A stretch of 8,458 nucleotides of DNA. Origin: Candidatus Sulfotelmatobacter sp. (GTDB taxonomy: Bacteria > Acidobacteriota > Terriglobia > Terriglobales > Acidobacteriaceae). Below are positions 1 to 5,574 of the stretch, piece after piece (positions within the stretch are counted from its first letter, which is position 1; the number at the start of each line of letters is the position of its first letter). The notes under the pieces are model-generated. The model worked only from the letters and a program-made list of their open reading frames with translations. It searched no databases and had not been told where the DNA came from. The translations under genes were made by a program, and so were the position numbers. Location: assembly GCA_030044775.1 (NCBI GenBank), contig JASICF010000047.1, positions 1 to 8,458 of the forward strand, in the 5' to 3' direction.

Positions 1-107
1 CGGACAGCTTTATCGGCCAGAAGAGTCCAGTCGTTGACGGTGAGGTAGGTTAATCCATTTCTTGCCGCCGACAAGGTGGCAACTTCTCGTTCAATACCCT
101 TGGACAT
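1..107 (-). CDS. Partial gene running off the left edge, possibly a Crp/Fnr-like cyclic-nucleotide-binding regulator (N-terminus only)
   Basis: An open frame starts at the ATG complementary to 105-107 and stays open to the window edge, giving about 35 residues that begin MSKGIEREVATLSAARNG and continue LTYLTVNDWTLLADKAV. The phrase 'LT..DW.LLA.KA' resembles the first helix of cyclic-nucleotide-binding (cNMP) domains of the Crp/Fnr family, where it precedes the beta-roll; this is a resemblance over one short segment, not proof. The frame also stays open upstream to a stop at 183-185, with a possible TTG start at 171-173, and no clear Shine-Dalgarno motif precedes the ATG, so the start is uncertain. 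The tRNA-Arg gene lies upstream on the same strand, about 150 nt away. It could also be a spurious open frame. Confidence 0.4.
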   Translation of the reverse strand, partial: MSKGIEREVATLSAARNGLTYLTVNDWTLLADKAV

Positions 108-258
108 GGATGTTCGCGACCCGAGACGCGCAAAGCCAAACCGAAAGCAATCAGAAGCAAACGAAGCTAACAACAGGGCAGTTCAAGGGTAGCAGAAAAC
201 CGGCGGGTGTGAGAATCACGGAGTAGTGGAAACGCGAAAGGAAACCGGAGATAAGGTA

Positions 259-335
259 TGGTGCGCCCGGACGGAGTCGAACCGCCAACCCCTAGCTTCG
301 TAGGCTAGTGCTCTATCCAGTTGAGCTACGGGCGC
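259..335 (-). tRNA. tRNA-Arg, anticodon ACG, with encoded CCA
   Basis: The complement of this stretch folds into a full cloverleaf. The acceptor stem GCGCCCG pairs with CGGGCGC (329-335 with 263-269). The D-arm contains AGCTCAACTGGATAGAGC. The anticodon stem CTAGC/GCTAG closes the seven-base loop CTACGAA, with anticodon ACG at 299-301. The T-arm GGCGG-TTCGACT-CCGTC has one G-U pair. The 3' CCA is encoded at 259-261 after discriminator A at 262. The length is 77 nt with CCA. Anticodon ACG, normally deaminated to ICG, reads the CGU/CGC/CGA arginine codons. A promoter-like TATAAT lies upstream. Confidence 0.97.
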
Positions 336-790
336 GGACTGCGCGGCAGCGAGCAGGCTCGCTCAATTATATACGGAATCGAATAGCGCATTGAGCGGAA
401 GAAACATTTTCGAGAAGACGCCGCTCGAAAAATTGCGTTTGTGGAGAAATCGAGGTGAGCGGTCTGCATGAAAAGACTCTACCTGCATCGCCACGACTAC
501 GGGTTTATCCCGAAGTAAATCTTTCCGAGGTCTGAGAAATTCCTACAAGGCATTGGCGTTGGCCAATCAGTATTATGAGCCACTTAGAGAACGGCAAGCG
601 GTGTGCTGTAGCAGTGGCAGACGAAGTGGCGCGCAACGGGGCGCTCCAAGAAGAACTTCGGCCAGAGGTTTTCTTGGACGCCCCTTTGCATTTTGCGCCG
701 CAAAGACAAGCTGCCCGAGAGCCAACCTTCCGGATTACAGTCGGCCGCCCAGGTTTCAATCCAACCAATTTTGGTCTTGAGCCAGGATTT
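336..790. other. 455-nt stretch without a convincing gene
   Basis: Between the tRNA and the stop of the 75-residue protein I see no frame with a ribosome binding site and protein-like composition. A minus-strand frame (505-855) has a low-complexity Ser/Arg-rich product and overlaps the small gene; a plus-strand frame (575-1195) reads antisense through the small gene. What can be seen: the tRNA promoter at the left end; a dyad TTTTCGAG (407-414) / CTCGAAAA (424-431) with a 9-base gap; and a dyad ATTGGC (552-557) / GCCAAT (562-567) with a 4-base gap. Neither dyad is followed by a T-run, so neither is a classical terminator. Confidence 0.55.
366..371 (-). promoter_or_regulatory. Candidate -10 element of the tRNA-Arg promoter
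   Basis: The complement of 366-371 is a perfect TATAAT, placed about 30 nt before the 5' end of the mature tRNA, which suits a short tRNA leader. The -35 region is poor: the complement of 389-394 is TCAATG at 17-bp spacing. A 6-bp dyad (AGCGAG 348-353 / CTCGCT 358-363, four-base gap) sits at the expected transcription start and leader and is GC-rich, as is common in stable-RNA leaders. The -10 is seen directly; its use is inferred. Confidence 0.5.
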
Positions 791-1018
791 TCAGGCCAGT
801 GCAACCGGTTCACGGACATCGATTCCGGCCTGGCGCAAGAGACGGGCAACGGCATCGCCTTTCAACCGGGAGGCGTCAAAAGCCACTCTAACGGTGCGCC
901 GCTTGTGGTCGAACTGCACCTGCTGGATGCCATACACCTCGCGCATACCGTCGATCGCGCGCAATTCGCTCTCGCCGGGCGTAGATCCGTAGCCGAAGAC
1001 GATTTCGAGATAAGTCAT
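791..1018 (-). CDS. Small cysteine-free HMA-like (ferredoxin-fold) protein, 75 residues
   Basis: The protein has the spacing of a heavy-metal-associated (HMA) domain: an opening strand (TYLEIVFGYG), a helix (ESELRAIDG), a strand (IQQVQFDHKRR), a strand (TVRVAFDAS) and a helix (KGDAVARLLRQAGIDV). 'Ala-Ile-Asp-Gly-Met..V..I..V' followed by 'V.V.FD.S.....AVARLL..AGIDV' is the usual HMA pattern. The metal-binding GMTCxxC loop is replaced by GYGSTPGES, and the whole protein contains no cysteine, so copper or zinc chaperoning by the usual route is unlikely; a protein-interaction or regulatory role is possible but unproven. The start is well supported: AAGGA (complement of 1027-1031) lies 8 nt before the ATG. 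It is 132 nt downstream of the dehydrogenase on the same strand. The fold assignment rests on pattern only. Confidence 0.75.
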   Translation of the reverse strand: MTYLEIVFGYGSTPGESELRAIDGMREVYGIQQVQFDHKRRTVRVAFDASRLKGDAVARLLRQAGIDVREPVALA

Positions 1019-1026
1019 TGCGATTA

Positions 1027-1031
1027 TCCTT
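1027..1031 (-). promoter_or_regulatory. Ribosome binding site of the 75-residue HMA-like gene
   Basis: AAGGA on the minus strand with 8 nt to the ATG at 1018. It is the main evidence, besides composition, that this short frame is a real gene rather than the overlapping plus-strand frame. Confidence 0.7.
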
Positions 1032-1132
1032 CTGCCAAATCAGACAGGTTCGATTCTTTCGGGACTGGATTCACTATAAACGATGCTCCATGGGTGAGAG
1101 ACTTCGCCATGCGGATCAGGGATTCAGGTGTT

Positions 1133-1144
1133 CACCCTAGGGTG
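1133..1144. repeat. Perfect 12-bp palindrome CACCCTAGGGTG
   Basis: A perfect palindrome centred between 1138 and 1139, flanked by a further GGT (1128-1130) / ACC (1147-1149) match after three mismatched positions on each side. It begins a few bases after the stop codon of the dehydrogenase (stop at 1151-1153) and about 115 nt before the start of the small HMA-like gene on the same strand. The form suits a dimeric regulator's operator; there is no T-run, so it is not a standard terminator. Its function is unknown. Confidence 0.45.
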
Positions 1145-1150
1145 TTTACC

Positions 1151-2032
1151 TTAGGCTGCTTCGCCCTTGATCTGCACCCCAGCCCATTTTTCTAGCAGAC
1201 TGAGAGTGGCGGCATAATCAAGATCGCGATGTCCATCTTCCGTGGCCATTTCATAGACCTCCTCCACGGTTTCAAGGCCAGGCAACTTCACGCGCGCTTC
1301 CTTGGCGGCTTCGAGCGCAAGAAGAATATCTTTGTGCATCAGGCGGAGCGGGAAGTTGGGAGTGAAGTCCCGATTCAACACAAAGGGTGCCTTGTATTCG
1401 ACCACTCCCGAGCGAACCATAGTGGCCTCGATAAGGGAAACCAGTTGCTTGGTGTCGACGCCGAGCTTGGTCGCCAGCGTAAGCGCTTCGGCAAAACCTT
1501 CGAAGATGAGAGCGATCTGCAGGTTCATCGAGAGTTTAGTGGCTTGACCTTTGCCGGTTTCGCCCATGCGAAAGATCTTTTTGCCCATCGCGGCAAAGAG
1601 CGGTCCTAAGCGATCGATAACGGTTGAGTCGCCGCCAACCATGAAGATCAGGGTTCCATTGGCGGCTCCGATCTTTGATCCAGTCATCGGAGCGTCGACA
1701 TATGACGCCCCTTTTTCCTTCACGCGCGCTGCGAACTTTACCGTAGCGCTGGGAGAGATCGTGCTGGAATCGGCAACGATCATGCCGGGAGCCAGCGATT
1801 GCTCGACACCACCCGGGCCGAACAGGACGCTCTCGACGGCGTCAGTATCGGAAACGCAAATCCAGACGACTTCAGCTCCTTGCGCGGCTGCCGCCGGAGT
1901 CGGCGCAACGGCTGTGCCTTCCACCAGTTTTCCCGGCGTGCGATTCCAGACTGTGACTTCGTGGCCAGCCTTGGCCAAGTTTGTGGCCATGGCATGGCCC
2001 ATGATTCCCAAACCCAAGAAACCTACACGCAT
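1151..2032 (-). CDS. NAD(P)-dependent beta-hydroxyacid dehydrogenase (3-hydroxyisobutyrate dehydrogenase / glyoxylate-succinic semialdehyde reductase family)
   Basis: A cytoplasmic oxidoreductase of 293 residues, the usual length for the beta-hydroxyacid dehydrogenase superfamily. The N-terminal Rossmann domain has GLGIMG at residues 7-12 for the dinucleotide pyrophosphate; N30-R31-T32 after the second strand is typical of NADPH-preferring glyoxylate/succinic semialdehyde reductases. The substrate loop is D113-A-P-M-T-G-S119. The catalytic lysine is K166 within GKGQATKLSMN, with N170 four residues later, and K234-D235 lies in the conserved HKDILLAL segment of the all-helical C-terminal domain. 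All key residues are present, so the enzyme should be active. Substrate cannot be fixed from sequence: 3-hydroxyisobutyrate, tartronate semialdehyde, glyoxylate or succinic semialdehyde are all possible. GAGGAG (complement of 2042-2047) lies 9 nt before the ATG. No partner enzyme is adjacent. Confidence 0.93.
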   Translation of the reverse strand: MRVGFLGLGIMGHAMATNLAKAGHEVTVWNRTPGKLVEGTAVAPTPAAAAQGAEVVWICVSDTDAVESVLFGPGGVEQSLAPGMIVADSSTISPSATVKFAARVKEKGASYVDAPMTGSKIGAANGTLIFMVGGDSTVIDRLGPLFAAMGKKIFRMGETGKGQATKLSMNLQIALIFEGFAEALTLATKLGVDTKQLVSLIEATMVRSGVVEYKAPFVLNRDFTPNFPLRLMHKDILLALEAAKEARVKLPGLETVEEVYEMATEDGHRDLDYAATLSLLEKWAGVQIKGEAA

Positions 2033-2064
2033 CGCAACGTTCTCCTCACAAGCTAACTTTTCGG

Positions 2065-2094
2065 ATTAGATATGAGCGACAGGATTTCGGTCAA
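2065..2094 (-). promoter_or_regulatory. Candidate sigma-70-type promoter of the dehydrogenase gene
   Basis: On the minus strand TTGACC (complement of 2089-2094, 5 of 6 to consensus) and TCTAAT (complement of 2065-2070, 5 of 6) are 18 bp apart. Transcription would begin near 2058, giving a leader of about 25 nt that contains the GAGGAG ribosome binding site. Seen by eye; not tested. Confidence 0.5.
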
Positions 2095-2167
2095 GCCGAG
2101 TCGATTGAATTTTACAGATTGCACGGCCGAAGCGGACGCACCGCAGCAGTGTGCAGGGATATTCACA

Positions 2168-2197
2168 TCGACAGCAAGTCAAACTACAGGGTATAGT
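2168..2197 (+). promoter_or_regulatory. Candidate sigma-70-type promoter of the BNR/Asp-box protein gene
   Basis: TCGACA (2168-2173, 5 of 6 to TTGACA) and TATAGT (2192-2197, 5 of 6 to TATAAT) are separated by 18 bp. Transcription would start near 2204, leaving a leader of about 80 nt before the ATG at 2284. It points away from the dehydrogenase promoter about 75 bp to its left. Confidence 0.45.
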
Positions 2198-2283
2198 TCT
2201 CCGGATGTTTTCACCTCCCCTGCGAACTTGAATCTTCGAAAAAATTTCCCAGAGCGATCCCAAGAGCAAAACAAGGACCTGAG

Positions 2284-3813
2284 ATGAAGATGAAATTTTG
2301 TGGTTTCGATACAAACCATCGCACATTTTTGTTTGCCGCAACAACGCTGCTCGGAGTTATGGCGTTCGCGCTGCAATCGACGGCGCAACTGACGCGTCTC
2401 AGCGTGGATAATTTGACAAACAGCGACAGCGATCACAAGACCGAAGTCGAGCCGGATATTTTCGCGTGGGGGAATACGATCGTGGGTACATTTCACGTAG
2501 CGCGCCGGCCGGGATCGATCGGGTGGGGCAGCGGCGATATCGGATTTGCGACGTCACTCAACGGCGGGGCCAGTTGGGTACACGGCGATCTTCCCGGGTT
2601 GACAGTGAACTACGAAGGCGGCACGTACGGCGCGGTTGCCGATCCTTCGGTTGCTTATGACGCCAAACATGGAGAATGGCTGATTTCCACCTTGCCGCTG
2701 GTTGGGTTGAACTCGAGTTCGCGCTACATCGGGGATGTCGCAGTCAGCCGGTCGACGGACGGATTGCATTGGGGCTCTCCGATCAATATCGACAAGACCC
2801 ATCTCGACGACAAGAACTGGACGACCTGTGACAACACGCCTTCTAGTCCTTATTACGGCAATTGCTATACGGAGTGGGATCAGGCATACGGCACGGGCGA
2901 TGTTTTGCTGAGCGTATCGAGCGATGGTGGGCAAACCTGGGGACCCGGGTTACCGTCGTCGGATCATGCTGGTGGATTGGGAGGCGAGCCGGTGGTCCAG
3001 CCGAATGGCACGGTGATTGTTCCGTTCCAGGGCGGAGGAATTGACGTGTTCACCTCGACGAGCGGTGGAGCAAGTTGGGGCAAGAGCCAAGTGATCGCCA
3101 ATATCGATAGCCACCTTGACGCCGGAGGGATACGGAATCCTGACCTGCCTTCGGTAGGGATCGATGGCGCAGGCAATGTCTACGTGGTGTGGTCCGATTG
3201 CCGTTTCCGTACGAATTGCGCCTCGAACGATATTGTGATGAGCACCTCCGCCGATGGAAAAACCTGGAGCGCGGTGACGCGGATCCCAATCGATCCGACG
3301 ACGAGCACGGTTGATCATTTCTTGCCCGGGATTGGAGTGGATCCGACGACTTCGGGAAGCACGGCAGACCTGACGATTGTTTATTACTTCTATCCGGTTT
3401 CGAATTGCAGTTCCGCCACTTGCGATCTGGAAGTGGGGTTCGTCACTTCAACGGATGGAGGCGCGACGTGGACGGCGGGAACGAAGATTGCCGGACCGAT
3501 GAAGCTTGCGTGGCTGCCGGTATCGGACGACGGACCGATGGTGGCTGACTACATCGGGGTTACGTACATCAACGGGAATGCATTCGGCATATTCGCCGAC
3601 GCGAATGCGCCCGACGGCAGTACGCTTGCAGAAGCGATGTTCACGACCAAACAGCCGCTGCCTGCACCGGGGAGCGCGCTGCGGTATAGCGGAGCAGCCG
3701 ACAAGCCGGTTGCAGGTGCGAAATCCGATCACGAAATGCATTTCTACTACGACGACGAAGGGACGCGAGAGATACCGCAGTCGCGCTGGATCACAAACAG
3801 TATCAGCCACTGA
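2284..3813 (+). CDS. Exported BNR/Asp-box (sialidase-fold) repeat protein
   Basis: A 509-residue protein with a probable Sec signal peptide: basic start, hydrophobic residues 14-30, likely cleavage after STA at 32-34. The body carries six Asp-box motifs of the SxDxGxxW type. Full-length ones lie at residues 91-98 (Asn for Asp), 212-219, 258-265 (Ser for Asp) and 389-396; forms one residue shorter lie at 157-163 and 322-328. Such spacing indicates a six-bladed beta-propeller as in sialidases and related glycosidases. I could not identify the FRIP motif or the arginine triad, so sialidase activity is not claimed; it may be a binding protein or another hydrolase. Three closely spaced cysteine pairs (C182/C194, C306/C312, C375/C380) suggest disulfides in an extracytoplasmic protein. 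AAGGA at 2273-2277 lies 6 nt before the ATG; an in-frame ATG two codons later is an alternative. Confidence 0.88.
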   Translation: MKMKFCGFDTNHRTFLFAATTLLGVMAFALQSTAQLTRLSVDNLTNSDSDHKTEVEPDIFAWGNTIVGTFHVARRPGSIGWGSGDIGFATSLNGGASWVHGDLPGLTVNYEGGTYGAVADPSVAYDAKHGEWLISTLPLVGLNSSSRYIGDVAVSRSTDGLHWGSPINIDKTHLDDKNWTTCDNTPSSPYYGNCYTEWDQAYGTGDVLLSVSSDGGQTWGPGLPSSDHAGGLGGEPVVQPNGTVIVPFQGGGIDVFTSTSGGASWGKSQVIANIDSHLDAGGIRNPDLPSVGIDGAGNVYVVWSDCRFRTNCASNDIVMSTSADGKTWSAVTRIPIDPTTSTVDHFLPGIGVDPTTSGSTADLTIVYYFYPVSNCSSATCDLEVGFVTSTDGGATWTAGTKIAGPMKLAWLPVSDDGPMVADYIGVTYINGNAFGIFADANAPDGSTLAEAMFTTKQPLPAPGSALRYSGAADKPVAGAKSDHEMHFYYDDEGTREIPQSRWITNSISH

Positions 3814-3890
3814 CGTTGCAAGTTTTTCGGCAGTGCGGAGGTTACTCAAGTGTCTGATTCGGGACGGAGGCATCCCACGAATTACGCTCG

Positions 3891-3960
3891 CCTGGGGGCG
3901 AAGTGAATTAGAATACCTATAAGGATCAGGGCAATCATCCAAATTAAATAGGCCCCCGGG
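3891..3960 (+). promoter_or_regulatory. Possible structured leader before the metallo-hydrolase start codon
   Basis: CCTGGGGGC (3891-3899) can pair along its full length, with one G-U pair, with GCCCCCGGG (3952-3960), which ends directly at the ATG at 3961. The enclosed 52 nt are AT-rich and contain AAGGA (3921-3925) far from the start. No Shine-Dalgarno sequence is at normal distance. If transcribed, the stem would bury the ribosome landing site. Pairing is visible; any regulatory role is inference. Confidence 0.3.
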
Positions 3961-4857
3961 ATGATCAAGGCAACACTTCGCAATCGAGCTCTTCGCAAAC
4001 GGGCATCGCAATTCGGTCGTCTTGTCCGCCATTCGGCGATCACTCCGCGTGTGGGGGAAACTCACAAACCGCGGCTGGTATCGAACGGCGAACTGGGCGT
4101 TACGTTCATCGGGCACTCGAGTTTTTTTGTCCAGATGGGCGGGCAAAGTGTGATGATCGACCCCAACTTTGCTCGCTGGCTTTTCGTGCTGAAGCGGTTG
4201 CGGCAGCCCGGTCTTCGCGTGCGCGACCTGCCTCCGATCGATGTAGTCGCAGTGACGCATGCGCACTTCGACCATCTTCACCGGCCATCGCTGCGGGCCA
4301 TTGTGCAGAATAATTTGCGAACCCGCGGAAAAGCGCCGGCCATCATCGTTCCCACTCATGTGACGGACCTGGTTTCGGATCTGGGTTTCTCCGAGATTAT
4401 CGAGCTGGACTGGTGGAAGAATTCGCGCCACGGCAGCCTGGCGGTGACACATGTCCCCTCGCGGCATTGGGGAGCCCGGATTCTCAAAGATTCGCATCGC
4501 GGATACGGCGGCTACGTGCTTCGAGCCGGGAGACATTCGGTTTATCACGCGGGCGATACCGCTTATTTTTCCGGCTTCCGCGAGATCGGCCGGCGGCTTG
4601 CACCCGAACTGGCTCTGCTTCCGATTGGGGCTTACAATCCCGAGACTTTCCGCAACGTTCACGCCGATCCTGCGGACGCCACGCGCGCGTTTCTTGACCT
4701 GAATGCCCGCTGGATGGTTCCCATGCACTACGGGTCTTTCCGCCTTACGCATGAGCCGGTGGACGAGCCGCTGCAGTTGCTGGAAAAAGAAGCCCGCGCC
4801 GCTGGCATCGAGAACCGGGTGGTGGTGCTCGAAGAAGGCGTCACGCGATTTTTTTAA
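3961..4857 (+). CDS. Metallo-beta-lactamase-fold hydrolase, NAPE-PLD/UlaG-like
   Basis: A 298-residue metal-dependent hydrolase. After a basic N-terminal segment (residues 1-40) the fold begins at GVTFIGHSSFFV (46-57), as in bacterial relatives of N-acyl-phosphatidylethanolamine phospholipase D and UlaG-type lactonases (Lactamase_B_2). The zinc-binding motif is H100-A-H102-F-D104-H105. Further expected ligands or active-site residues are H169 in the SRHWGAR segment, D199 in HAGDT, and H256 in PMHYGSF. H234 in NVHADP matches the conserved 'H..P' of this subgroup. All metal ligands are present, so it should be a working phosphodiesterase, lactonase or similar enzyme; the substrate is not predictable. 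There is no signal peptide. An in-frame stop at 3949-3951 makes the ATG at 3961 the earliest start, although no Shine-Dalgarno sequence precedes it. It lies 147 nt after the Asp-box gene. Confidence 0.9.
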   Translation: MIKATLRNRALRKRASQFGRLVRHSAITPRVGETHKPRLVSNGELGVTFIGHSSFFVQMGGQSVMIDPNFARWLFVLKRLRQPGLRVRDLPPIDVVAVTHAHFDHLHRPSLRAIVQNNLRTRGKAPAIIVPTHVTDLVSDLGFSEIIELDWWKNSRHGSLAVTHVPSRHWGARILKDSHRGYGGYVLRAGRHSVYHAGDTAYFSGFREIGRRLAPELALLPIGAYNPETFRNVHADPADATRAFLDLNARWMVPMHYGSFRLTHEPVDEPLQLLEKEARAAGIENRVVVLEEGVTRFF

Positions 4858-4983
4858 GAACCCGCCTGCGGCAAGCGCAAATCTTCTCTACGGATTCGGC
4901 TGTAACACTCCTGTGACGACGCCGGCGCGATTTCGGGTGTAAACTTCCTTTCTACAAGTCTTGATTCCAGCCAGGAGGCAAAC

Positions 4984-5457
4984 ATGTCTGCAAAACCCAT
5001 ACCCGAGGGATACCACACACTCACGCCGTACATGACGGTGCGCGACGCCGCTCGAGCCATTGAGTTCTACAAACAAGCATTCGGTGCCGTCGAGAAAGGC
5101 GTGATGAAAGGACCCGACGGAAAAGTGATGCATGCGGAGCTGCGCATTGGCGATTCGCTCTTCATGCTGGCCGATGAATTTCCGGAGTTTGGATCGCATG
5201 CGCCGCAGAACGGAAGCAGCGCCACCGGCCTGCACATTTATACCGAAGATGTCGATGGTGCGTTCGACCGCGCCGTGAAAGCCGGAGGGATTGTCGAAAT
5301 GCCGGTCAGCGATATGTTCTGGGGGGACCGCTACGGCAAGCTGATCGATCCTTTCGGCCACAAATGGTCGATCGCGACACATAAGCGCGATATGTCGCTG
5401 GACGAAATGAGAGCGGCGCAGGACGAGTTTATGAAGCAGATGCCGAAAAGCGCATGA
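4984..5457 (+). CDS. VOC-superfamily protein, PhnB/glyoxalase-like
   Basis: A 157-residue cytoplasmic protein of the vicinal oxygen chelate superfamily, PhnB-like branch. It shows the family's typical run: PEGYHTLTPYMTV (7-19), AIEFYKQAFGA (25-35), GPDGKVMHAELRIGDS (43-58), LHIYTEDVD (83-91), and the closing GDRYGKLIDPFGHKWSIATH (114-133), followed by the helical tail DMSLDEMRAA. Each VOC half is a beta-alpha-beta-beta-beta unit. Candidate metal or substrate residues are H11, H50/E52, H84 and H126, but in this branch function is rarely known; glyoxalase, antibiotic-binding and other roles all occur. A strong AGGAGG (4973-4978) lies 5 nt before the ATG. The gap to the preceding gene is 126 nt, with no convincing promoter; it ends just before a bidirectional terminator. 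Confidence 0.93.
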   Translation: MSAKPIPEGYHTLTPYMTVRDAARAIEFYKQAFGAVEKGVMKGPDGKVMHAELRIGDSLFMLADEFPEFGSHAPQNGSSATGLHIYTEDVDGAFDRAVKAGGIVEMPVSDMFWGDRYGKLIDPFGHKWSIATHKRDMSLDEMRAAQDEFMKQMPKSA

Positions 5458-5524
5458 GTGGGCAAGCTACCCAGGCATTCACGCGGATGAAGTGGTAAGA
5501 AATATAAAGCTCGACGAAAACGAA

Positions 5525-5549
5525 AAGAGGAGCCATTTTGGCTCCTCTT
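5525..5549. terminator. Bidirectional intrinsic terminator between convergent genes
   Basis: AAGAGGAGCCA (5525-5535) and TGGCTCCTCTT (5539-5549) form a perfect 11-bp stem with a 3-base TTT loop. On the plus strand the stem is followed by CTCTTTTG; on the minus strand by TTCGTTTTCG. It lies about 70 nt after the VOC stop and 26 nt past the stop of the lectin-domain gene, so it can serve both transcripts. Confidence 0.88.
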
Positions 5550-5574
5550 CTCTTTTGCTCATGTTGTAGCTTGC

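Noticed and set aside
407..431. Dyad TTTTCGAG / CTCGAAAA as a terminator
   Set aside because: The stem is AT-rich at its ends with a 9-base loop and no following T-run in either direction, and there is no gene ending next to it.
505..855. A 116-codon minus-strand open frame downstream of and overlapping the HMA-like gene
   Set aside because: The product is Ser/Arg/Ala-rich without a family pattern, and the frame begins inside the better-supported gene. A short CLCGAKC phrase is not enough to call a zinc site.
575..1195. A 206-codon plus-strand open frame
   Set aside because: It has no ribosome binding site, covers the HMA-like gene in antisense and enters the end of the dehydrogenase gene; the minus-strand genes have better starts and family patterns.
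2072..2287. A 71-codon plus-strand frame in the divergent promoter region
   Set aside because: It lacks a ribosome binding site, overlaps both candidate promoters and the start of the Asp-box gene, and has no family pattern.
3448..4752. A 434-codon open frame on the minus strand
   Set aside because: It runs antisense through two well-supported plus-strand genes and the gap between them. Its product is rich in Arg, His and Pro with no recognisable domain, as expected for an antisense shadow in GC-rich DNA.
2284..5457. The three plus-strand genes as a functional operon or novel system
   Set aside because: The gaps are 147 and 126 nt, the product families (exported propeller, metallo-hydrolase, VOC protein) have no known joint role, and no shared motif links them.
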